A stretch of DNA of 64,000 nucleotides from Rhizobium sp. L51/94 (GCF_019355555.1 NZ_CP072142.1:1116001-1180000), one strand, 5' to 3'. Shown: positions 1 to 9,309, counted from the first letter of the stretch. Notes: generated by a model from the sequence alone, not told the origin. A program made the numbers and translations.

Positions 1-633
1 GAGCCCATGTGGACGGGCGTCGGCCCGGTCCAGGGCAGTAGCATCATGATGACAGGGCAGGGCGATTTTCGAAGCCAACATGCCGGCGCTATGCTTCGCT
101 GCGAAAATGCCGCTCTCAGTGCCGTGGGCGGTCAGGCTGCGCTCGCCAAGGGACTGGTTGGCAAAGCGCTGGACGCCGAGATCCGCAGGCTCTCGGCCTG
201 CACCGCGCGGCTGACGATTGAGCACGAGATCCTGTCGGATCCCAATAACCGGCTGACGTTGTCGGATAAGAAAGATTGGCTAGGCCTCAACAAGCCCAAC
301 ATCTACTATGATGTCGGCGAATACGTCCGCCGCAGCCATCAGGAATATACCCTGCCACTGCTGAAGAAACTGATCGCGGAGCTTGGCGCCGTCGAAAGCA
401 ACATCGCCACGACGTTCACCAATAGCGACCATATGATGGGGAGCTGCATCATGGGCACCGATCCCACCGACTCAGTCGTCGATGTCGATTGTCGCGCGCA
501 TGATCATCCGAATCTTTTTCTGCCGGGTGGCGCGGCGATGACGACGGGCGGATGCGGCAACAGCACCATCACCATGGCGGCTTTGGCCATGAAGGCCGCC
601 GATGCCATCGTTGACCAGTTGAAGCGGGGCTGA
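1..633 (+). CDS. GMC-family oxidoreductase, C-terminal part (cut by window edge)
   Basis: The frame is open from base 1, so only the last 211 codons are present. What remains is the substrate-binding and C-terminal flavoprotein domain of a glucose-methanol-choline dehydrogenase: the GPVQGSS stretch near the start, and the C-terminal active-site block NSDHMMGSCIMG followed by NLFLPGG and GGCGNSTITMAALAMKAAD, which holds the His and Asn that act on the substrate C-OH. The FAD-binding N-terminus lies outside the window. The stop codon is 2 bases before the start of a triheme cytochrome c gene, the arrangement of membrane-bound gluconate 2-dehydrogenase or related sugar/alcohol dehydrogenases that pass electrons to the quinone pool. 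The exact substrate cannot be told from this part. Confidence 0.85.
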   Translation, partial: EPMWTGVGPVQGSSIMMTGQGDFRSQHAGAMLRCENAALSAVGGQAALAKGLVGKALDAEIRRLSACTARLTIEHEILSDPNNRLTLSDKKDWLGLNKPNIYYDVGEYVRRSHQEYTLPLLKKLIAELGAVESNIATTFTNSDHMMGSCIMGTDPTDSVVDVDCRAHDHPNLFLPGGAAMTTGGCGNSTITMAALAMKAADAIVDQLKRG

Positions 634-635
634 GC

Positions 636-2054
636 ATGGACACTCTCCTCCGGCTTTTCGGTGCTGCAATCTGTCTTATGTCTGCGAGCTCGGTGGCCTT
701 CGCTGCTGACGATGACGAGCAAGCCGCCTCAGTTAAGCGGGGGGCCTATATCGCAACCGCTTCGGACTGTTCCGCCTGCCACACCGCGCCAGGTGGCAAG
801 CCATTTGCCGGGGGGCTGCCCATCGTGTCCCCGGTGGGTACGATTTTTACGACGAACATCACGCCTTCCAAGACTGCGGGGATAGGGCAATATACGGAAG
901 CGCAATTTGCCCGGGCCGTGCGGTCGGGCGTTCGAGCCGATGGTTCAAACCTTTATCCAGCAATGCCGTACACATCATACAAAGTGTTGACGGACGCAGA
1001 TATACACGACCTCTACGCTTACTTTCAGCACGGCGTCTCGCCCGTCGATACGGTGCCGACGCGTACCGCACTGCCGTTTCCGATGAATGTCCGCTTATCG
1101 ATGATGGGGTGGAATCTCTTGTTCCTCGGCGACGGTCATAGCGAGACCGATGCTACACAATCGCCTGATTGGAATCGCGGCAAGTATCTTGTCGACGGGC
1201 CAGCGCATTGCAGCACCTGCCATACGCCGCGCGGCTTTCTAATGCAAGAATTGTCTGGGCATCATCTGGGTGGTGCCCAAGTCGGCCAATGGTACGCGCC
1301 AAACATCACCTCGGATACCAACAGTGGGATTGGGAGCTGGAGCAAGGACGACCTCACTCGCTATCTGTCGACGGGCTCGTTGCCCGGTAGGGCCCAGGCT
1401 GCGGGTAGCATGGGGGAGGCAATTGAGCACAGCTTTTCAAAGCTCAGCCAGCAAGATATCTCGGCGATCGCCACTTATATCAAAACCGTGCCGCCGCTGC
1501 ACGATGCGTCGGACGACCAATCGCGGTTTGGCTATGGGAAACCCGTCTCGCAGCTTGCAAGCTTGCGCGGGGCGAACCCGCTCCGCTCGGATACGGACGC
1601 GCAGGCCAGCGGAGCGGTACTGTTCTACGGCAATTGCGCCTCGTGCCACCAACCTTCCGGCCAAGGCAGCAAAGATACCTATTATCCGAGCCTATTTCAC
1701 AATTCGGCGACAGGTGCGGCCAATCACATCAATCTGATTGCCACGATTCTAAACGGCGTTGACCGGACTACGCCCAAAGGCCAGGCATTCATGCCCGGAT
1801 TCGGCGGCAAGGCGAATGACATCAATGCATTGAATGACAGCCAAGTCGCCACGTTGGCAAATTACGTGATTGATAACTACGGCCGGTCCGGCACGCCGGT
1901 CATGTCTTCGGATGTCGCCCAGGTGCGTGCTGGTGGTCCGGCGTCTTCGCTCCTGCTTCTGGCACGCATTGGTATTGCTGTGGCTGTCGCTGTGGCTTTC
2001 GCGATTGTACTGCTGCTTGTTGTTTGGTGGCCGCGACGGGCCAAGGCGGCTTGA
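636..2054 (+). CDS. triheme cytochrome c subunit of a membrane-bound GMC dehydrogenase
   Basis: 472 residues. A signal peptide covers about residues 1-23 (cleavage near AFA-ADDD). Three CxxCH haem sites are visible: CSACH (Cys45), CSTCH (Cys192) and CASCH (Cys334), the usual three-domain layout of gluconate 2-dehydrogenase/alcohol dehydrogenase cytochrome subunits. A C-terminal hydrophobic helix (about residues 437-463) followed by WWPRR anchors it to the periplasmic side of the inner membrane. It begins just after the stop of the GMC flavoprotein gene, so the two are co-transcribed and the cytochrome takes electrons from the flavoprotein. The small third subunit of gluconate dehydrogenases, if there is one, would lie upstream of the window. 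Confidence 0.92.
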   Translation: MDTLLRLFGAAICLMSASSVAFAADDDEQAASVKRGAYIATASDCSACHTAPGGKPFAGGLPIVSPVGTIFTTNITPSKTAGIGQYTEAQFARAVRSGVRADGSNLYPAMPYTSYKVLTDADIHDLYAYFQHGVSPVDTVPTRTALPFPMNVRLSMMGWNLLFLGDGHSETDATQSPDWNRGKYLVDGPAHCSTCHTPRGFLMQELSGHHLGGAQVGQWYAPNITSDTNSGIGSWSKDDLTRYLSTGSLPGRAQAAGSMGEAIEHSFSKLSQQDISAIATYIKTVPPLHDASDDQSRFGYGKPVSQLASLRGANPLRSDTDAQASGAVLFYGNCASCHQPSGQGSKDTYYPSLFHNSATGAANHINLIATILNGVDRTTPKGQAFMPGFGGKANDINALNDSQVATLANYVIDNYGRSGTPVMSSDVAQVRAGGPASSLLLLARIGIAVAVAVAFAIVLLLVVWWPRRAKAA

Positions 2055-2389
2055 CCGGCATCTCAGCCGGTTCTGTCGCGCGCGCATCAGCAATATTGGT
2101 GTCGTAGCCGCAAGCAGCTATGACAAGTCTGTTTCGTCAAAAACTTAGCTCACTAGAGAAGTGTCGTTGGTTAAGATCCCCTCAAGGCGGGAGAATGATC
2201 TCAGTCTGTTCCAAACGTTCGTATTAGCCACCAATACGGTCACATTCATTCAAGACCAACATCGCGCCGATCAAAGACTATGGGCCATTGCTGCGCCGCA
2301 CGGTGGCTGGCGCCCACTCACTTTCCTCGGCCTCAACGGCTATTTCGGGCCGCAATAGCCGGCTTGGTATGGCTTTTTACCGGTTGGAT
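2055..2389. other. intergenic gap without recognisable gene
   Basis: The stretch between the cytochrome gene and the convergent iron-permease-family gene has only short open frames that resemble nothing I recognise. No clear terminator with a T-run was seen. Confidence 0.5.
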
Positions 2390-2815
2390 TTAGTCGCCCT
2401 TGTGCCGATGCAAACTGACGGACTTTCCCAGCGCCTTCTCAGCCGCTTTTTCCTCAAGCAGTGCGGCGTCCTTTTCAAGTTTATCGCTCATCTCACGGAG
2501 TTCGTCTTCGCTTAGCTTCTCGGCGCCAACGAACTTGTTCGAAGCCTTGCTGCTGAGGATTAGCTCATCGAGTTTCGCTTGGAGCGCCTTGCCATCCCTG
2601 TTTTGAGAGTTCTGTAGGACGAAAACCATCAGGAACGTTACGATTGTGGTCGAGGTGTTTATTACCAGCTGCCACGTTTCCGACCAGTTGAAGATCGGAC
2701 CAGTCGCCGCCCAGGCCAACACGAGGAAGAAGGCAACGACAAACGCCACCGGTTTCCCTGACCAGTCGGCAACGACGTTGGCGAAGGTGGAAAAGAAGCC
2801 TTTCTTTTTGGCCAA
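2390..2815 (-). CDS. low-affinity iron permease family small membrane protein
   Basis: 141 residues. Two hydrophobic segments at about residues 22-40 (PVAFVVAFFLVLAWAATGP) and 50-68 (LVINTSTTIVTFLMVFVLQNS), the second followed by QNRDGKALQAKLDELI. This two-helix pattern and the NTSTTIVTFLMVFVLQNSQNRD block are typical of the Iron_permease family (PF04120). The C-terminal half is charged and helical (LSEDELREMSDKLEKDAALLEEKAAEKALGK). The family name comes from yeast Fet4; iron transport has not been shown for the short bacterial members, so the name is a family label. It stands alone and converges on the cytochrome gene. Confidence 0.8.
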   Translation of the reverse strand: MAKKKGFFSTFANVVADWSGKPVAFVVAFFLVLAWAATGPIFNWSETWQLVINTSTTIVTFLMVFVLQNSQNRDGKALQAKLDELILSSKASNKFVGAEKLSEDELREMSDKLEKDAALLEEKAAEKALGKSVSLHRHKGD

Positions 2816-3504
2816 TTGATGAACCTCCAGTCGAAGCGATGATATTTAGGCGCGAAGTGTGCTATATTACAACCGCAGCGTGAATACTCGTCATACATGA
2901 GGCGAAAATGATGCTTGTGATCCGATAGACAGAAATGACCCTATCAACGTTACGAATAACAAGCGCATATCATGTGTTTCGGCATCTGGACCCCTAGCCG
3001 AGTCACTTTAGCAAAAGACCCTGAACGCTGTCATGGCGTTCAGGGTTTTTAGTGGGTCAGTATGTGCAATAGTTGCGCCCGATCATGTGGGGCATTCACG
3101 GACACCACAAAATATCAGGCTAAGCTGATGTAAAACTGAAAGCAGCAGCCGTTTTCGACAAGCATTCACCCGGCTGACAGCAACGATACCTGATCTCTGA
3201 CAGACTTCGCGCCTCAAAGGGGTCTTCAGCTTCGGGCGCTTCCAGAACAATCAACATTTTCAATTTTTAATTCCACTGAATAGACAGTCACCGGCTCCCG
3301 CCGGTTAAGGAACGAAATTAAATATTCATATTTTATTTCCGGCTCAGCTAAACTTCTCCAAAGCTGCCATATTTGTTGTTACTTTCGAATAGCTTAAGGT
3401 TATATCCTGTTATTTACTAAATTATCACGTTTTGGTTCTAGGGTTTTCGCACGTAGTACCTGTGCCATCATATGCAACAAGCGATCAACGGATTTATAAC
3501 ACTC
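2816..3504. other. long AT-rich intergenic region
   Basis: About 690 bases without a convincing gene. It contains one strong terminator (3019-3050), a short CCGGCTCCCGCCGG hairpin near 3292-3305, and an AT-rich stretch (3310-3430) that probably holds the promoter of the chemoreceptor gene. Confidence 0.5.
3019..3050 (+). terminator. strong intrinsic terminator with no gene before it
   Basis: A perfect 10-bp stem (CCCTGAACGC at 3019-3028 with GCGTTCAGGG at 3036-3045), a 7-base loop and a T5 tract. On the plus strand no coding sequence ends upstream (the gene at 2390-2815 runs the other way), so it may end a small RNA starting in about 2880-3000. Confidence 0.85.
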
Positions 3505-5526
3505 ATGTCCTTCCTTCAGAATGCGAAAATCCGAACCAAGATATTGTCAGTGCTGATTACAATATGCGTAATCGCCGCCGCCGGCGTGCTGACGATGTCA
3601 CGCAATTTCCAAAAAGCCGATGACCACTACTCAGACCTAATTTCGCAAGATGAAGTAGCAACGGTCGCGATGGCTCGAGCGAGCCAAAGAGTCGCGGCCA
3701 TTAGCTACAACGCCTATCAGATCCTCGCATACAGCTCGAAGGATCCGGAGATGGCAGGGTTAAATGACGACTATATAAAGAATAGAAAGACGCTCTTCGA
3801 ATTATTCGACGTAGCCAAGGAGCACGCACAGGAAGACGCCCCGAGCGTGGATCCTCTCGTGCGTGCCGCTAACGAAATTGTTGCCATTACGGACGAGGCT
3901 GTGAAGGCGGGTTTGGCTGACGACAATGATAGAGCGAAGTCGCTGCTGAAGCAGGCGGACGTGAAAGTCAAAGAGGAGATCCTGAACGTTCGAGCCTGGA
4001 TTGAGCACAAAAGTAAGAGTGTTGAAGAGCAAAGCGATGAGCTGACTGCCGTCACGGAAGGAACTATCTTCTATACGTTGGCGATACTCGGGCTAGTTTT
4101 TGCAGCTGCGCTTGCTGCAGGGATTGTTGTTTCATCGCGCGGCATTACTACGCCCATTGTCAAACTGAAGAGCCGCATGGAAGCTCTGGCGCGTGGCGAA
4201 ACTGAAGAGCCTATTTCTGGGCTGGAACGAGGTGATGAAGTCGGCCAGATGGCTGCAGCCGTCGCCGTGTTTCGCGACAACGCTATTGAGCGCATACGCC
4301 TTGAACGGGAGGCGCAATCCAACCGCACCCTGTCAGAGCAGGAGCGAGCAGAGCGAGAAGCGCAGAAAGCGCACGACGCCGAAGCCACTCGCCTGGCCGT
4401 CGACAGCTTGGGAACGGGATTGGGCGAGCTTTCCAGCGGCAACATGTCTTACCGCATTGAGACCCCGTTCGTTTCCCATCTCGACGGGTTGCGGGAGAAC
4501 TTCAACGGCTCGATGGACAAGCTTCAGCACACTCTCAGAGCCGTCGCCGAAAATGCTCAGGCAATCGATTCCGGCGCCAACGAAATCCGTGCGGCAGCTG
4601 ATGATCTGTCGAAGCGCACGGAGCAGCAGGCAGCCTCCGTGGAGCAGACCGCCGCCGCACTGGAGGAGATCACGACGACGGTGAAAGATTCCACCAAACG
4701 CGCTGAAGATGCGGGGCAACTGGTCGGGCGCGCGAAGTTGGGTGCGCTGAAGTCGGGCGAAGTCATGCGCGACGCAGTTGCCGCCATGCAGGGCATCGAA
4801 AAGTCCTCAAGCGAGATATCCAACATCATCGGCGTAATCGACGAGATCGCCTTCCAAACAAACTTACTGGCGCTCAATGCCGGTGTGGAAGCCGCACGAG
4901 CAGGTGAGGCCGGTAAGGGCTTTGCCGTTGTTGCCCAGGAGGTGCGCGAATTGGCGCAGCGCTCCGCCCAAGCAGCCAAGGAAATTAAGGCGCTGATCTC
5001 GACATCTGGATCTCAGGTTAAAAATGGTGTCGAACTTGTGGGACGAACTGGTCAGTCGCTTGAACAGATCGTCAAGGAAGTTGAAGAAATCGACCAAAAC
5101 GTCCGTGCTATCGTGGAAGCGGCACGCGAACAATCGACCGGGCTGGCGGAGATCAACACGGCCGTGAACACGATCGACCAAGGCACCCAGCAGAATGCGG
5201 CGATGGTTGAGCAGTCTACGGCCGCCAGCTACAGCCTCACCAAGGAGGTGGCCGCGCTGAACGACCTGCTGGGCCAATTCAACCTGAGAACCAGCTCAGG
5301 AGGCTTCGCTGCGAATGCATCGCCGACCGCTAGGGGCACGAGCCGCTCAGCTCCTCACCTTGCATCAACTCACTCCCCTGTTCGTGCCATTCAGGTGAGG
5401 TCCCCTCATGCGGGAGTGTCACCCGTTGCGTCCCCGGCGCGATCCATGCGCTCGAAACTTGCCGGTGCCTTTAACGGCGGCACTCAGGCAGTCGCCACGG
5501 CCAGCGAGAACTGGGAGGAGTTCTAG
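3505..5526 (+). CDS. transmembrane methyl-accepting chemotaxis protein
   Basis: 673 residues from ATG 3505; an in-frame ATG at 3472 adds 11 residues and neither has a strong ribosome-binding site. Order: helix TM1 (about residues 12-32), a mainly helical periplasmic sensor domain to about 180, TM2 ([20 protein letters not shown]), a HAMP domain, a second HAMP-like segment ([17 protein letters not shown]), then the coiled-coil signalling domain with the conserved tip [20 protein letters not shown] and [15 protein letters not shown]. The protein ends in NWEEF, a pentapeptide of the type that tethers CheR/CheB. It should signal through CheA/CheW encoded elsewhere. Ligand unknown. Confidence 0.93.
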   Translation: MSFLQNAKIRTKILSVLITICVIAAAGVLTMSRNFQKADDHYSDLISQDEVATVAMARASQRVAAISYNAYQILAYSSKDPEMAGLNDDYIKNRKTLFELFDVAKEHAQEDAPSVDPLVRAANEIVAITDEAVKAGLADDNDRAKSLLKQADVKVKEEILNVRAWIEHKSKSVEEQSDELTAVTEGTIFYTLAILGLVFAAALAAGIVVSSRGITTPIVKLKSRMEALARGETEEPISGLERGDEVGQMAAAVAVFRDNAIERIRLEREAQSNRTLSEQERAEREAQKAHDAEATRLAVDSLGTGLGELSSGNMSYRIETPFVSHLDGLRENFNGSMDKLQHTLRAVAENAQAIDSGANEIRAAADDLSKRTEQQAASVEQTAAALEEITTTVKDSTKRAEDAGQLVGRAKLGALKSGEVMRDAVAAMQGIEKSSSEISNIIGVIDEIAFQTNLLALNAGVEAARAGEAGKGFAVVAQEVRELAQRSAQAAKEIKALISTSGSQVKNGVELVGRTGQSLEQIVKEVEEIDQNVRAIVEAAREQSTGLAEINTAVNTIDQGTQQNAAMVEQSTAASYSLTKEVAALNDLLGQFNLRTSSGGFAANASPTARGTSRSAPHLASTHSPVRAIQVRSPHAGVSPVASPARSMRSKLAGAFNGGTQAVATASENWEEF

Positions 5527-5582
5527 CAGGCGGGTGTAAGATTGGCTAAATTTCCTGCAATTAGCATGGGTAGAGATTTTTA

Positions 5583-5792
5583 ATGAGCACCCTCGTGGAG
5601 GTTGAATCGTTTGGTTACAAAGGCGATCTTGTCGAGACGTATTTTATTCCAATCCACCAAATTTGCGGCATTCGAAACAGTCGCAATGGATGTTGGATAC
5701 ATGTGGTTGGCATGATGGCCAATGCCAAGCCAATGGCGTTACGGTCGAAGATCGATTTTGCGGAGCTCAAGTCTCTTTTTGACAAGCTTTGA
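5583..5792 (+). CDS. small hypothetical protein, 69 codons
   Basis: It starts 56 bases after the chemoreceptor gene and may be co-transcribed. The product is soluble, about 69 residues (MSTLVEVESFGY ... AELKSLFDKL), with a compact alpha/beta look and no membrane segment. I do not recognise a family. The ending DFAELKSLFDKL looks like a genuine amphipathic helix, so I think it is a real gene. Confidence 0.5.
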   Translation: MSTLVEVESFGYKGDLVETYFIPIHQICGIRNSRNGCWIHVVGMMANAKPMALRSKIDFAELKSLFDKL

Positions 5793-5886
5793 GTCAACCG
5801 CGTCAGGCATAGATCTGAATACACTTGCACCCAATATGTGAAAATGTTCCATCAATCGGTGTTACGCTGCGCGAAGTCCTATTCAA

Positions 5887-6043
5887 TCAATTACGTCGCT
5901 CATTCGAGTAGGGTGTCGCCGGTTCGCATTCCATCTCTTCCAGCATTTCCAGCGCAGAAAGGCCGTACCGTCCTACCTCAGACGGATGACGAGGGCGATT
6001 TCCGCTCCAAGATCGAGAAGCTGCAGAGCGGTGTAGAAGCCCC
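5887..6043 (-). pseudogene. pfkB-type sugar kinase, 3' fragment beyond the IS66 insertion
   Basis: On the minus strand the sequence after the insertion reads FYTALQLLDLGAEIALVIRL, then after a one-base frameshift GRYGLSALEMLEEMECEP and a stop at 5887. This continues in frame from the kinase N-terminus at 9173-9298 once the IS element and one copy of the 8-bp repeat are removed. It fits the PfkB pattern GG.G.N.A..L..LGA...L...D..G. Only about 50 codons remain, so the last two thirds of the kinase, with its catalytic Asp and ATP site, are gone. Confidence 0.7.
6036..6043. repeat. 8-bp target-site duplication, left copy (GAAGCCCC)
   Basis: GAAGCCCC directly flanks the left inverted repeat; the identical octamer is at 9173-9180 beyond the right inverted repeat. 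Eight base pairs is the normal duplication for the IS66 family. Confidence 0.9.
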
Positions 6044-6069
6044 GTATGCATTCGCCGAGGACCGCAGGT

Positions 6070-6654
6070 TCAGCTTTTCTTTCGCGATCGGCGCTTCCAT
6101 TTTGCAGCTAAGGCCTCGACGTTTTTGCGGAGATTGGCGGCGTCGACATCGCCAGGATCGTAGTGCGCATCGCCCCACCATTCCACAAGTTCGTGGTGAC
6201 GCTCATGGTTGGTGTCCGCAATGGCCTCGCGGAACTCTTCATAACCCCACGGACCGCCGACATCCTCCGGTGGACATCGTCCGACAACGTCAAGCAGGAA
6301 GGGATCGCCGAAGCCGGCGGTCGCCGGTAAAACCTTTTCGATTTTCACGGTGTGCGTCCAGCCGTCGCCGAAGTCATAGAGATACTTGAATGATTTCGCG
6401 CCGATATCTTCGATGGCAGCAAGAAGCGTTTCTTTGCGTGCATCGATGGGACCATCAAAGCCGCCATCAGGCACGCCGAACCCGATGTCACGGATCCTGA
6501 ACTCATACAGATGGCTGTTGGTCCAGCCGAAAGCCTCTTGAAGAACCTCATGAAGCCGGTCAAGCCGAATGCGGAATGGGACGACAACGCGCCGCATCAC
6601 CAAGGGATCAACGTCATCGAGCGTGATCTTTAAGCGAACGAGAGGACCTGCCAT
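6070..6654 (-). CDS. plasmid pRiA4b ORF-3 family protein (IS66 passenger)
   Basis: 194 residues from ATG 6654. The start overlaps the tnpC stop (TGATG on the minus strand), so it is probably translated by coupling. Recognisable PRiA4_ORF3 features (PF07929): VRLKITLDDVDPLVMRRVVVP at the start, LHEVLQEAFGWTNSHLYEF, and the later KYLYDFGDGWTHTVKIE block with the DFGDxWxH motif. Its stop is only a few bases inside the left inverted repeat, so it lies wholly within the element. Function unknown; an accessory or regulatory role in transposition is inference only. A longer start at 6696 would lie inside tnpC. Confidence 0.85.
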   Translation of the reverse strand: MAGPLVRLKITLDDVDPLVMRRVVVPFRIRLDRLHEVLQEAFGWTNSHLYEFRIRDIGFGVPDGGFDGPIDARKETLLAAIEDIGAKSFKYLYDFGDGWTHTVKIEKVLPATAGFGDPFLLDVVGRCPPEDVGGPWGYEEFREAIADTNHERHHELVEWWGDAHYDPGDVDAANLRKNVEALAAKWKRRSRKKS

Positions 6655-8312
6655 CAGGCCGCCTGCCTCAGTGGCGATGTTGTGGTTTCCCGCCAATTCC
6701 AGGGGAGAAGCTCATCAAGACGGCTGACTGGATGGTCGGCGATGCGGGCAAGGACATCGGCAAGCCAGGCCTGTGGGTCAATGCGATTCATTTTCGCGGT
6801 GACGATCAGGCTGTACATGGCCGCCGCCCGCTGGCCCCCTCGATCGGAACCGGCAAATAGCCAGGCTTTCCGACCGAGCGCCACACCGCGCAGAGATCGC
6901 TCCGCACAATTGTTCGACAGGCAAATGCGCCCGTCGTCGAGGAAACGAATGAAGGATTCCCAGCGGTTCAGCATGTAGTCAAACGCCTTTGCCAAGTCAT
7001 TGTCGCGCGACAACCTGGCGCGGTGTTCGCGTATCCATATCTCCATGTCGTCGATCAGCGGTTTTGACAACTGCTGGCGGATTGCTTTTCTCTCATCGGC
7101 CGTACGGCCATTGATATGGCGCTCGATTTCGAACAGTGCGTCGATCCGCTGCACCATGTTCAAGGCGACCGGCGAGATGACGGCGGCATTTTTACCCTGC
7201 GCTTTTCGGCGCGCGTTGGCCTCCAAATCGGCTTGCGCAAAGAATGGTCGCCTCGCATGCGCCCAACACGCCGCCTCATGAATCGGGCCCGGACTTCGAT
7301 CAGGAAGATAGAGCTGGCCATAGCCCGTATAGGCATCCGCCTGAAGGATGCCGCTATAATTGGCCAGATGCGCCTGTGGATGTTCGCCGGCCCGGTCCCG
7401 GGAATAATAGAACATCGCCGACGGAGGCGCCGTTCCGCCAAACGGAGCATCGTCCTTGACGTAGCTCCATATCCGACCGGTGACGGTCTTGCCGAGAGCG
7501 AGAACCGGCACGGTCGTATCATCACCGTGGATCCGTTCAGACGCGAACGTATGGCTTTCAATCCGCCTCACAAGCGGGGCAAGGACCTGGCAGCACGCGC
7601 CAATCGCGTCTGCTGCTGTCGACAGACTGACTGGCACACCTTCCAGGGCAAAACGTTCGACCTGGCGATTGAGGGGAATGTGCTGGCCGAACTTGTCGCA
7701 GAGCATCATCGCCAAAAGGCTCGGACCCGCCCATCCTCTCGGTATGACATGGAAGGGTGCAGGTGCCTGACTGATCTTCTCGCAGTCACGGCAGGTGAAC
7801 TTTTCCCGCACCGTCTGAATGACCTTCCAGCTACGCGGTACGCTCTCCATCGTTTCGGTGATGTCTTCGCCGAGCTTGCGAAGCCGTTCACCGCCACAGC
7901 AGCTGCAGGCAACCGGACCAGGCACCACGACACGCTCACGCGGAAGATGTTCCGGGAAAGGCTTCTTGACGGGCCGCTTGCGCGTAAAGCCGGTGACCGC
8001 AATCGCAGCAGCTGCAGCAACGGCCATTTCGGCGGCAAGCTCATCTTCAGTCGCCGCCGCTTCGGCGTCCTCAAGCATCAGCTCCATCTGCGCGATCAGC
8101 CGCGCTGTCCGTTCCGACTTCTGACCGCGCAGTTCCCGTTGCAGCTTTTCGATATAGACTTTCTGGCGAAGAATGATGGCCTGATCGTCGGCCTCCTTGG
8201 CCTTGGCAACAGCCAATTCGGCCAAAGCAGTAGCCCGTTCCGACCGCGCAATCGCTAGCTCTGCTTCCAGGGCTGCAGCATGATCACGGTGATTTCCCGA
8301 GCCGGTTTCCAT
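6654..8312 (-). CDS. tnpC: IS66 family transposase TnpC
   Basis: 552 residues. N-terminal coiled coil (about residues 10-100, rich in Glu/Ala and leucines), a zinc-finger-like CSCCGGERLRKLGED segment followed by CRDCEKI, then the DDE catalytic core: HGDDTTVPVLA, QADAYTGYGQLY and, near the C-terminus, NNCAERSLRGVALGRKAWLF with the final Glu. Full length for the family and intact. It starts 77 bases after tnpB ends. This is the catalytic subunit for cutting and joining the element ends. Confidence 0.95.
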   Translation of the reverse strand: METGSGNHRDHAAALEAELAIARSERATALAELAVAKAKEADDQAIILRQKVYIEKLQRELRGQKSERTARLIAQMELMLEDAEAAATEDELAAEMAVAAAAAIAVTGFTRKRPVKKPFPEHLPRERVVVPGPVACSCCGGERLRKLGEDITETMESVPRSWKVIQTVREKFTCRDCEKISQAPAPFHVIPRGWAGPSLLAMMLCDKFGQHIPLNRQVERFALEGVPVSLSTAADAIGACCQVLAPLVRRIESHTFASERIHGDDTTVPVLALGKTVTGRIWSYVKDDAPFGGTAPPSAMFYYSRDRAGEHPQAHLANYSGILQADAYTGYGQLYLPDRSPGPIHEAACWAHARRPFFAQADLEANARRKAQGKNAAVISPVALNMVQRIDALFEIERHINGRTADERKAIRQQLSKPLIDDMEIWIREHRARLSRDNDLAKAFDYMLNRWESFIRFLDDGRICLSNNCAERSLRGVALGRKAWLFAGSDRGGQRAAAMYSLIVTAKMNRIDPQAWLADVLARIADHPVSRLDELLPWNWRETTTSPLRQAA

Positions 8313-8389
8313 GCTCGAAGTGAATCACAAAACCACTGATTTGTATAGCTTTTCTTGGTGCTGCCGCACGCAATCCCGCCAAAAAAACG

Positions 8390-8737
8390 CTATCCCGCGC
8401 TCGTCGGGCGCCATGTCTGCTGCGGGTTTCGCCAGTCAATTCCCTCAAGCAGATAGGACATCTGGCCAGCCGTCAGCGCAATCGCTCCACCCTCCGTCGC
8501 CGGCCAAATGAAACGGCCGCGCTCAAGCCGCTTTGCGTATAGCGAAAGGCCAATTCCGTCATGCCAAAGAGCCTTGATCAGCCGGCCACTTTTCCCCCGG
8601 AAGACAAAAACGTCCCCCTTGAACGGATCACGGCCCAGACCTTCCTGCACGATCAGAGCAAGACCCTGCATCCCTTTGCGCATATCGCAATGGCCGCTCG
8701 CAATCCAAACACGCACGCTCGAACTGATCGGGATCAT
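8390..8737 (-). CDS. tnpB: IS66 Orf2 family protein TnpB
   Basis: 115 residues with the IS66 Orf2 signature: WIASGHCDMRKGMQGLAL, FVFRGKSGRLIKALWHDGIG and LYAKRLERGRFIWP. Usual length for the family. Its start overlaps the tnpA stop (tnpA ends at 8734), showing translational coupling. Needed for IS66 transposition in tested members, biochemical role not settled. Confidence 0.95.
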   Translation of the reverse strand: MIPISSSVRVWIASGHCDMRKGMQGLALIVQEGLGRDPFKGDVFVFRGKSGRLIKALWHDGIGLSLYAKRLERGRFIWPATEGGAIALTAGQMSYLLEGIDWRNPQQTWRPTSAG

Positions 8738-9081
8738 TTGAGCGCTCGCATTACTGCTGCGGCAAGATCACAAGGTGCCCCGGACGAAATCCTCACCTTG
8801 GTACCGTTCGCAAAGTCCACAGCGATCGTCGCCGCAACGACATCGCCACCGCCCGCGGCACCCACGACCGTCGCGGGCACGAAGGCAGGACCATCCGTCA
8901 CCGCAGCCGACAGCGCCTGGCGGCGCCACGTGTAGAGCAGCCCCGTCGAAACATCAAAACGACGCGCTACCTCCGACACATTTGCACCCGGCGCGAATGC
9001 TGCCTCCAGAATTTCCAGCCGATCAGCCGGTGACCAACGACGACGCCGTTCTTGACCCGTCAGCAAAATGGCCTGTGCCAT
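8734..9081 (-). CDS. tnpA: IS66 Orf1 family protein TnpA
   Basis: 115 residues. The N-terminal half is a helix-turn-helix of the transposase-8 type: RRRWSPADRLEILEAAF, then NVSEVARRFDVSTGLLYTWRRQ. The C-terminal half is Ala/Val rich with VRISSGAPCDLAAAVMRAL. First gene of the element, starting about 90 bp inside the right inverted repeat; likely binds the IS ends. Confidence 0.93.
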   Translation of the reverse strand: MAQAILLTGQERRRRWSPADRLEILEAAFAPGANVSEVARRFDVSTGLLYTWRRQALSAAVTDGPAFVPATVVGAAGGGDVVAATIAVDFANGTKVRISSGAPCDLAAAVMRALK

Positions 9082-9172
9082 AGTTCCTCATTGCGCTCTT
9101 AATTCCACTCTCAAGAGCGCAAAATCACGATATCGCAAAAAACTCGCAAGGCGGTCCACGCCGTAGGGATAC

Positions 9173-9180
9173 GAAGCCCC
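9173..9180. repeat. 8-bp target-site duplication, right copy (GAAGCCCC)
   Basis: Identical to 6036-6043 and directly outside the right inverted repeat of the IS66 element. Confidence 0.9.
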
Positions 9181-9298
9181 CGCAGCCGATGCGTATCACC
9201 CGTTGCGAATATTGCAGGCGTTTTCCCGTTGTCAGCGATGCATCGAGCTGCCAGATGCGGTCATGATTGACCCCGCCGATGACGATGACGCGATACAT
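9173..9298 (-). pseudogene. pfkB-type sugar kinase, 5' fragment
   Basis: From ATG 9298 the minus strand encodes MYRVIVIGGVNHDRIW, ending in VIRIGCGGF where the IS66 element begins. The V.GGVN.D.......G and later CGGF match the first nucleotide-sugar-binding strands of PfkB/ribokinase enzymes. The frame continues at 6043 after removing the IS element. It starts 11 bases after the stop of a decayed ABC permease, so the original unit was probably a sugar-uptake operon ending in a sugar kinase. Confidence 0.7.
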
Positions 9299-9309
9299 GA
9301 AGCCTGCCG

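Larger units (their letters stand above)
6044..9172. mobile_element. complete IS66-family insertion sequence with passenger gene
   Basis: 3129 bp. The ends are imperfect inverted repeats beginning with GTA: left GTATGCATTCG... (6044-6065), right end complement GTATCCCTACG... (9151-9172), 17 of 22 positions matching and both ending in GGACCGC. An 8-bp duplication, GAAGCCCC, flanks it. On the minus strand it carries tnpA, tnpB, tnpC and a fourth gene of the pRiA4b ORF-3 family overlapping tnpC. All four frames are open, so the element may still be active. It interrupts a pfkB-type kinase gene. Confidence 0.93.

Noticed and set aside
7116-8258. 380-codon plus-strand frame opposite the IS66 transposase
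   Set aside because: Antisense shadow of tnpC, whose catalytic motifs are all on the minus strand.
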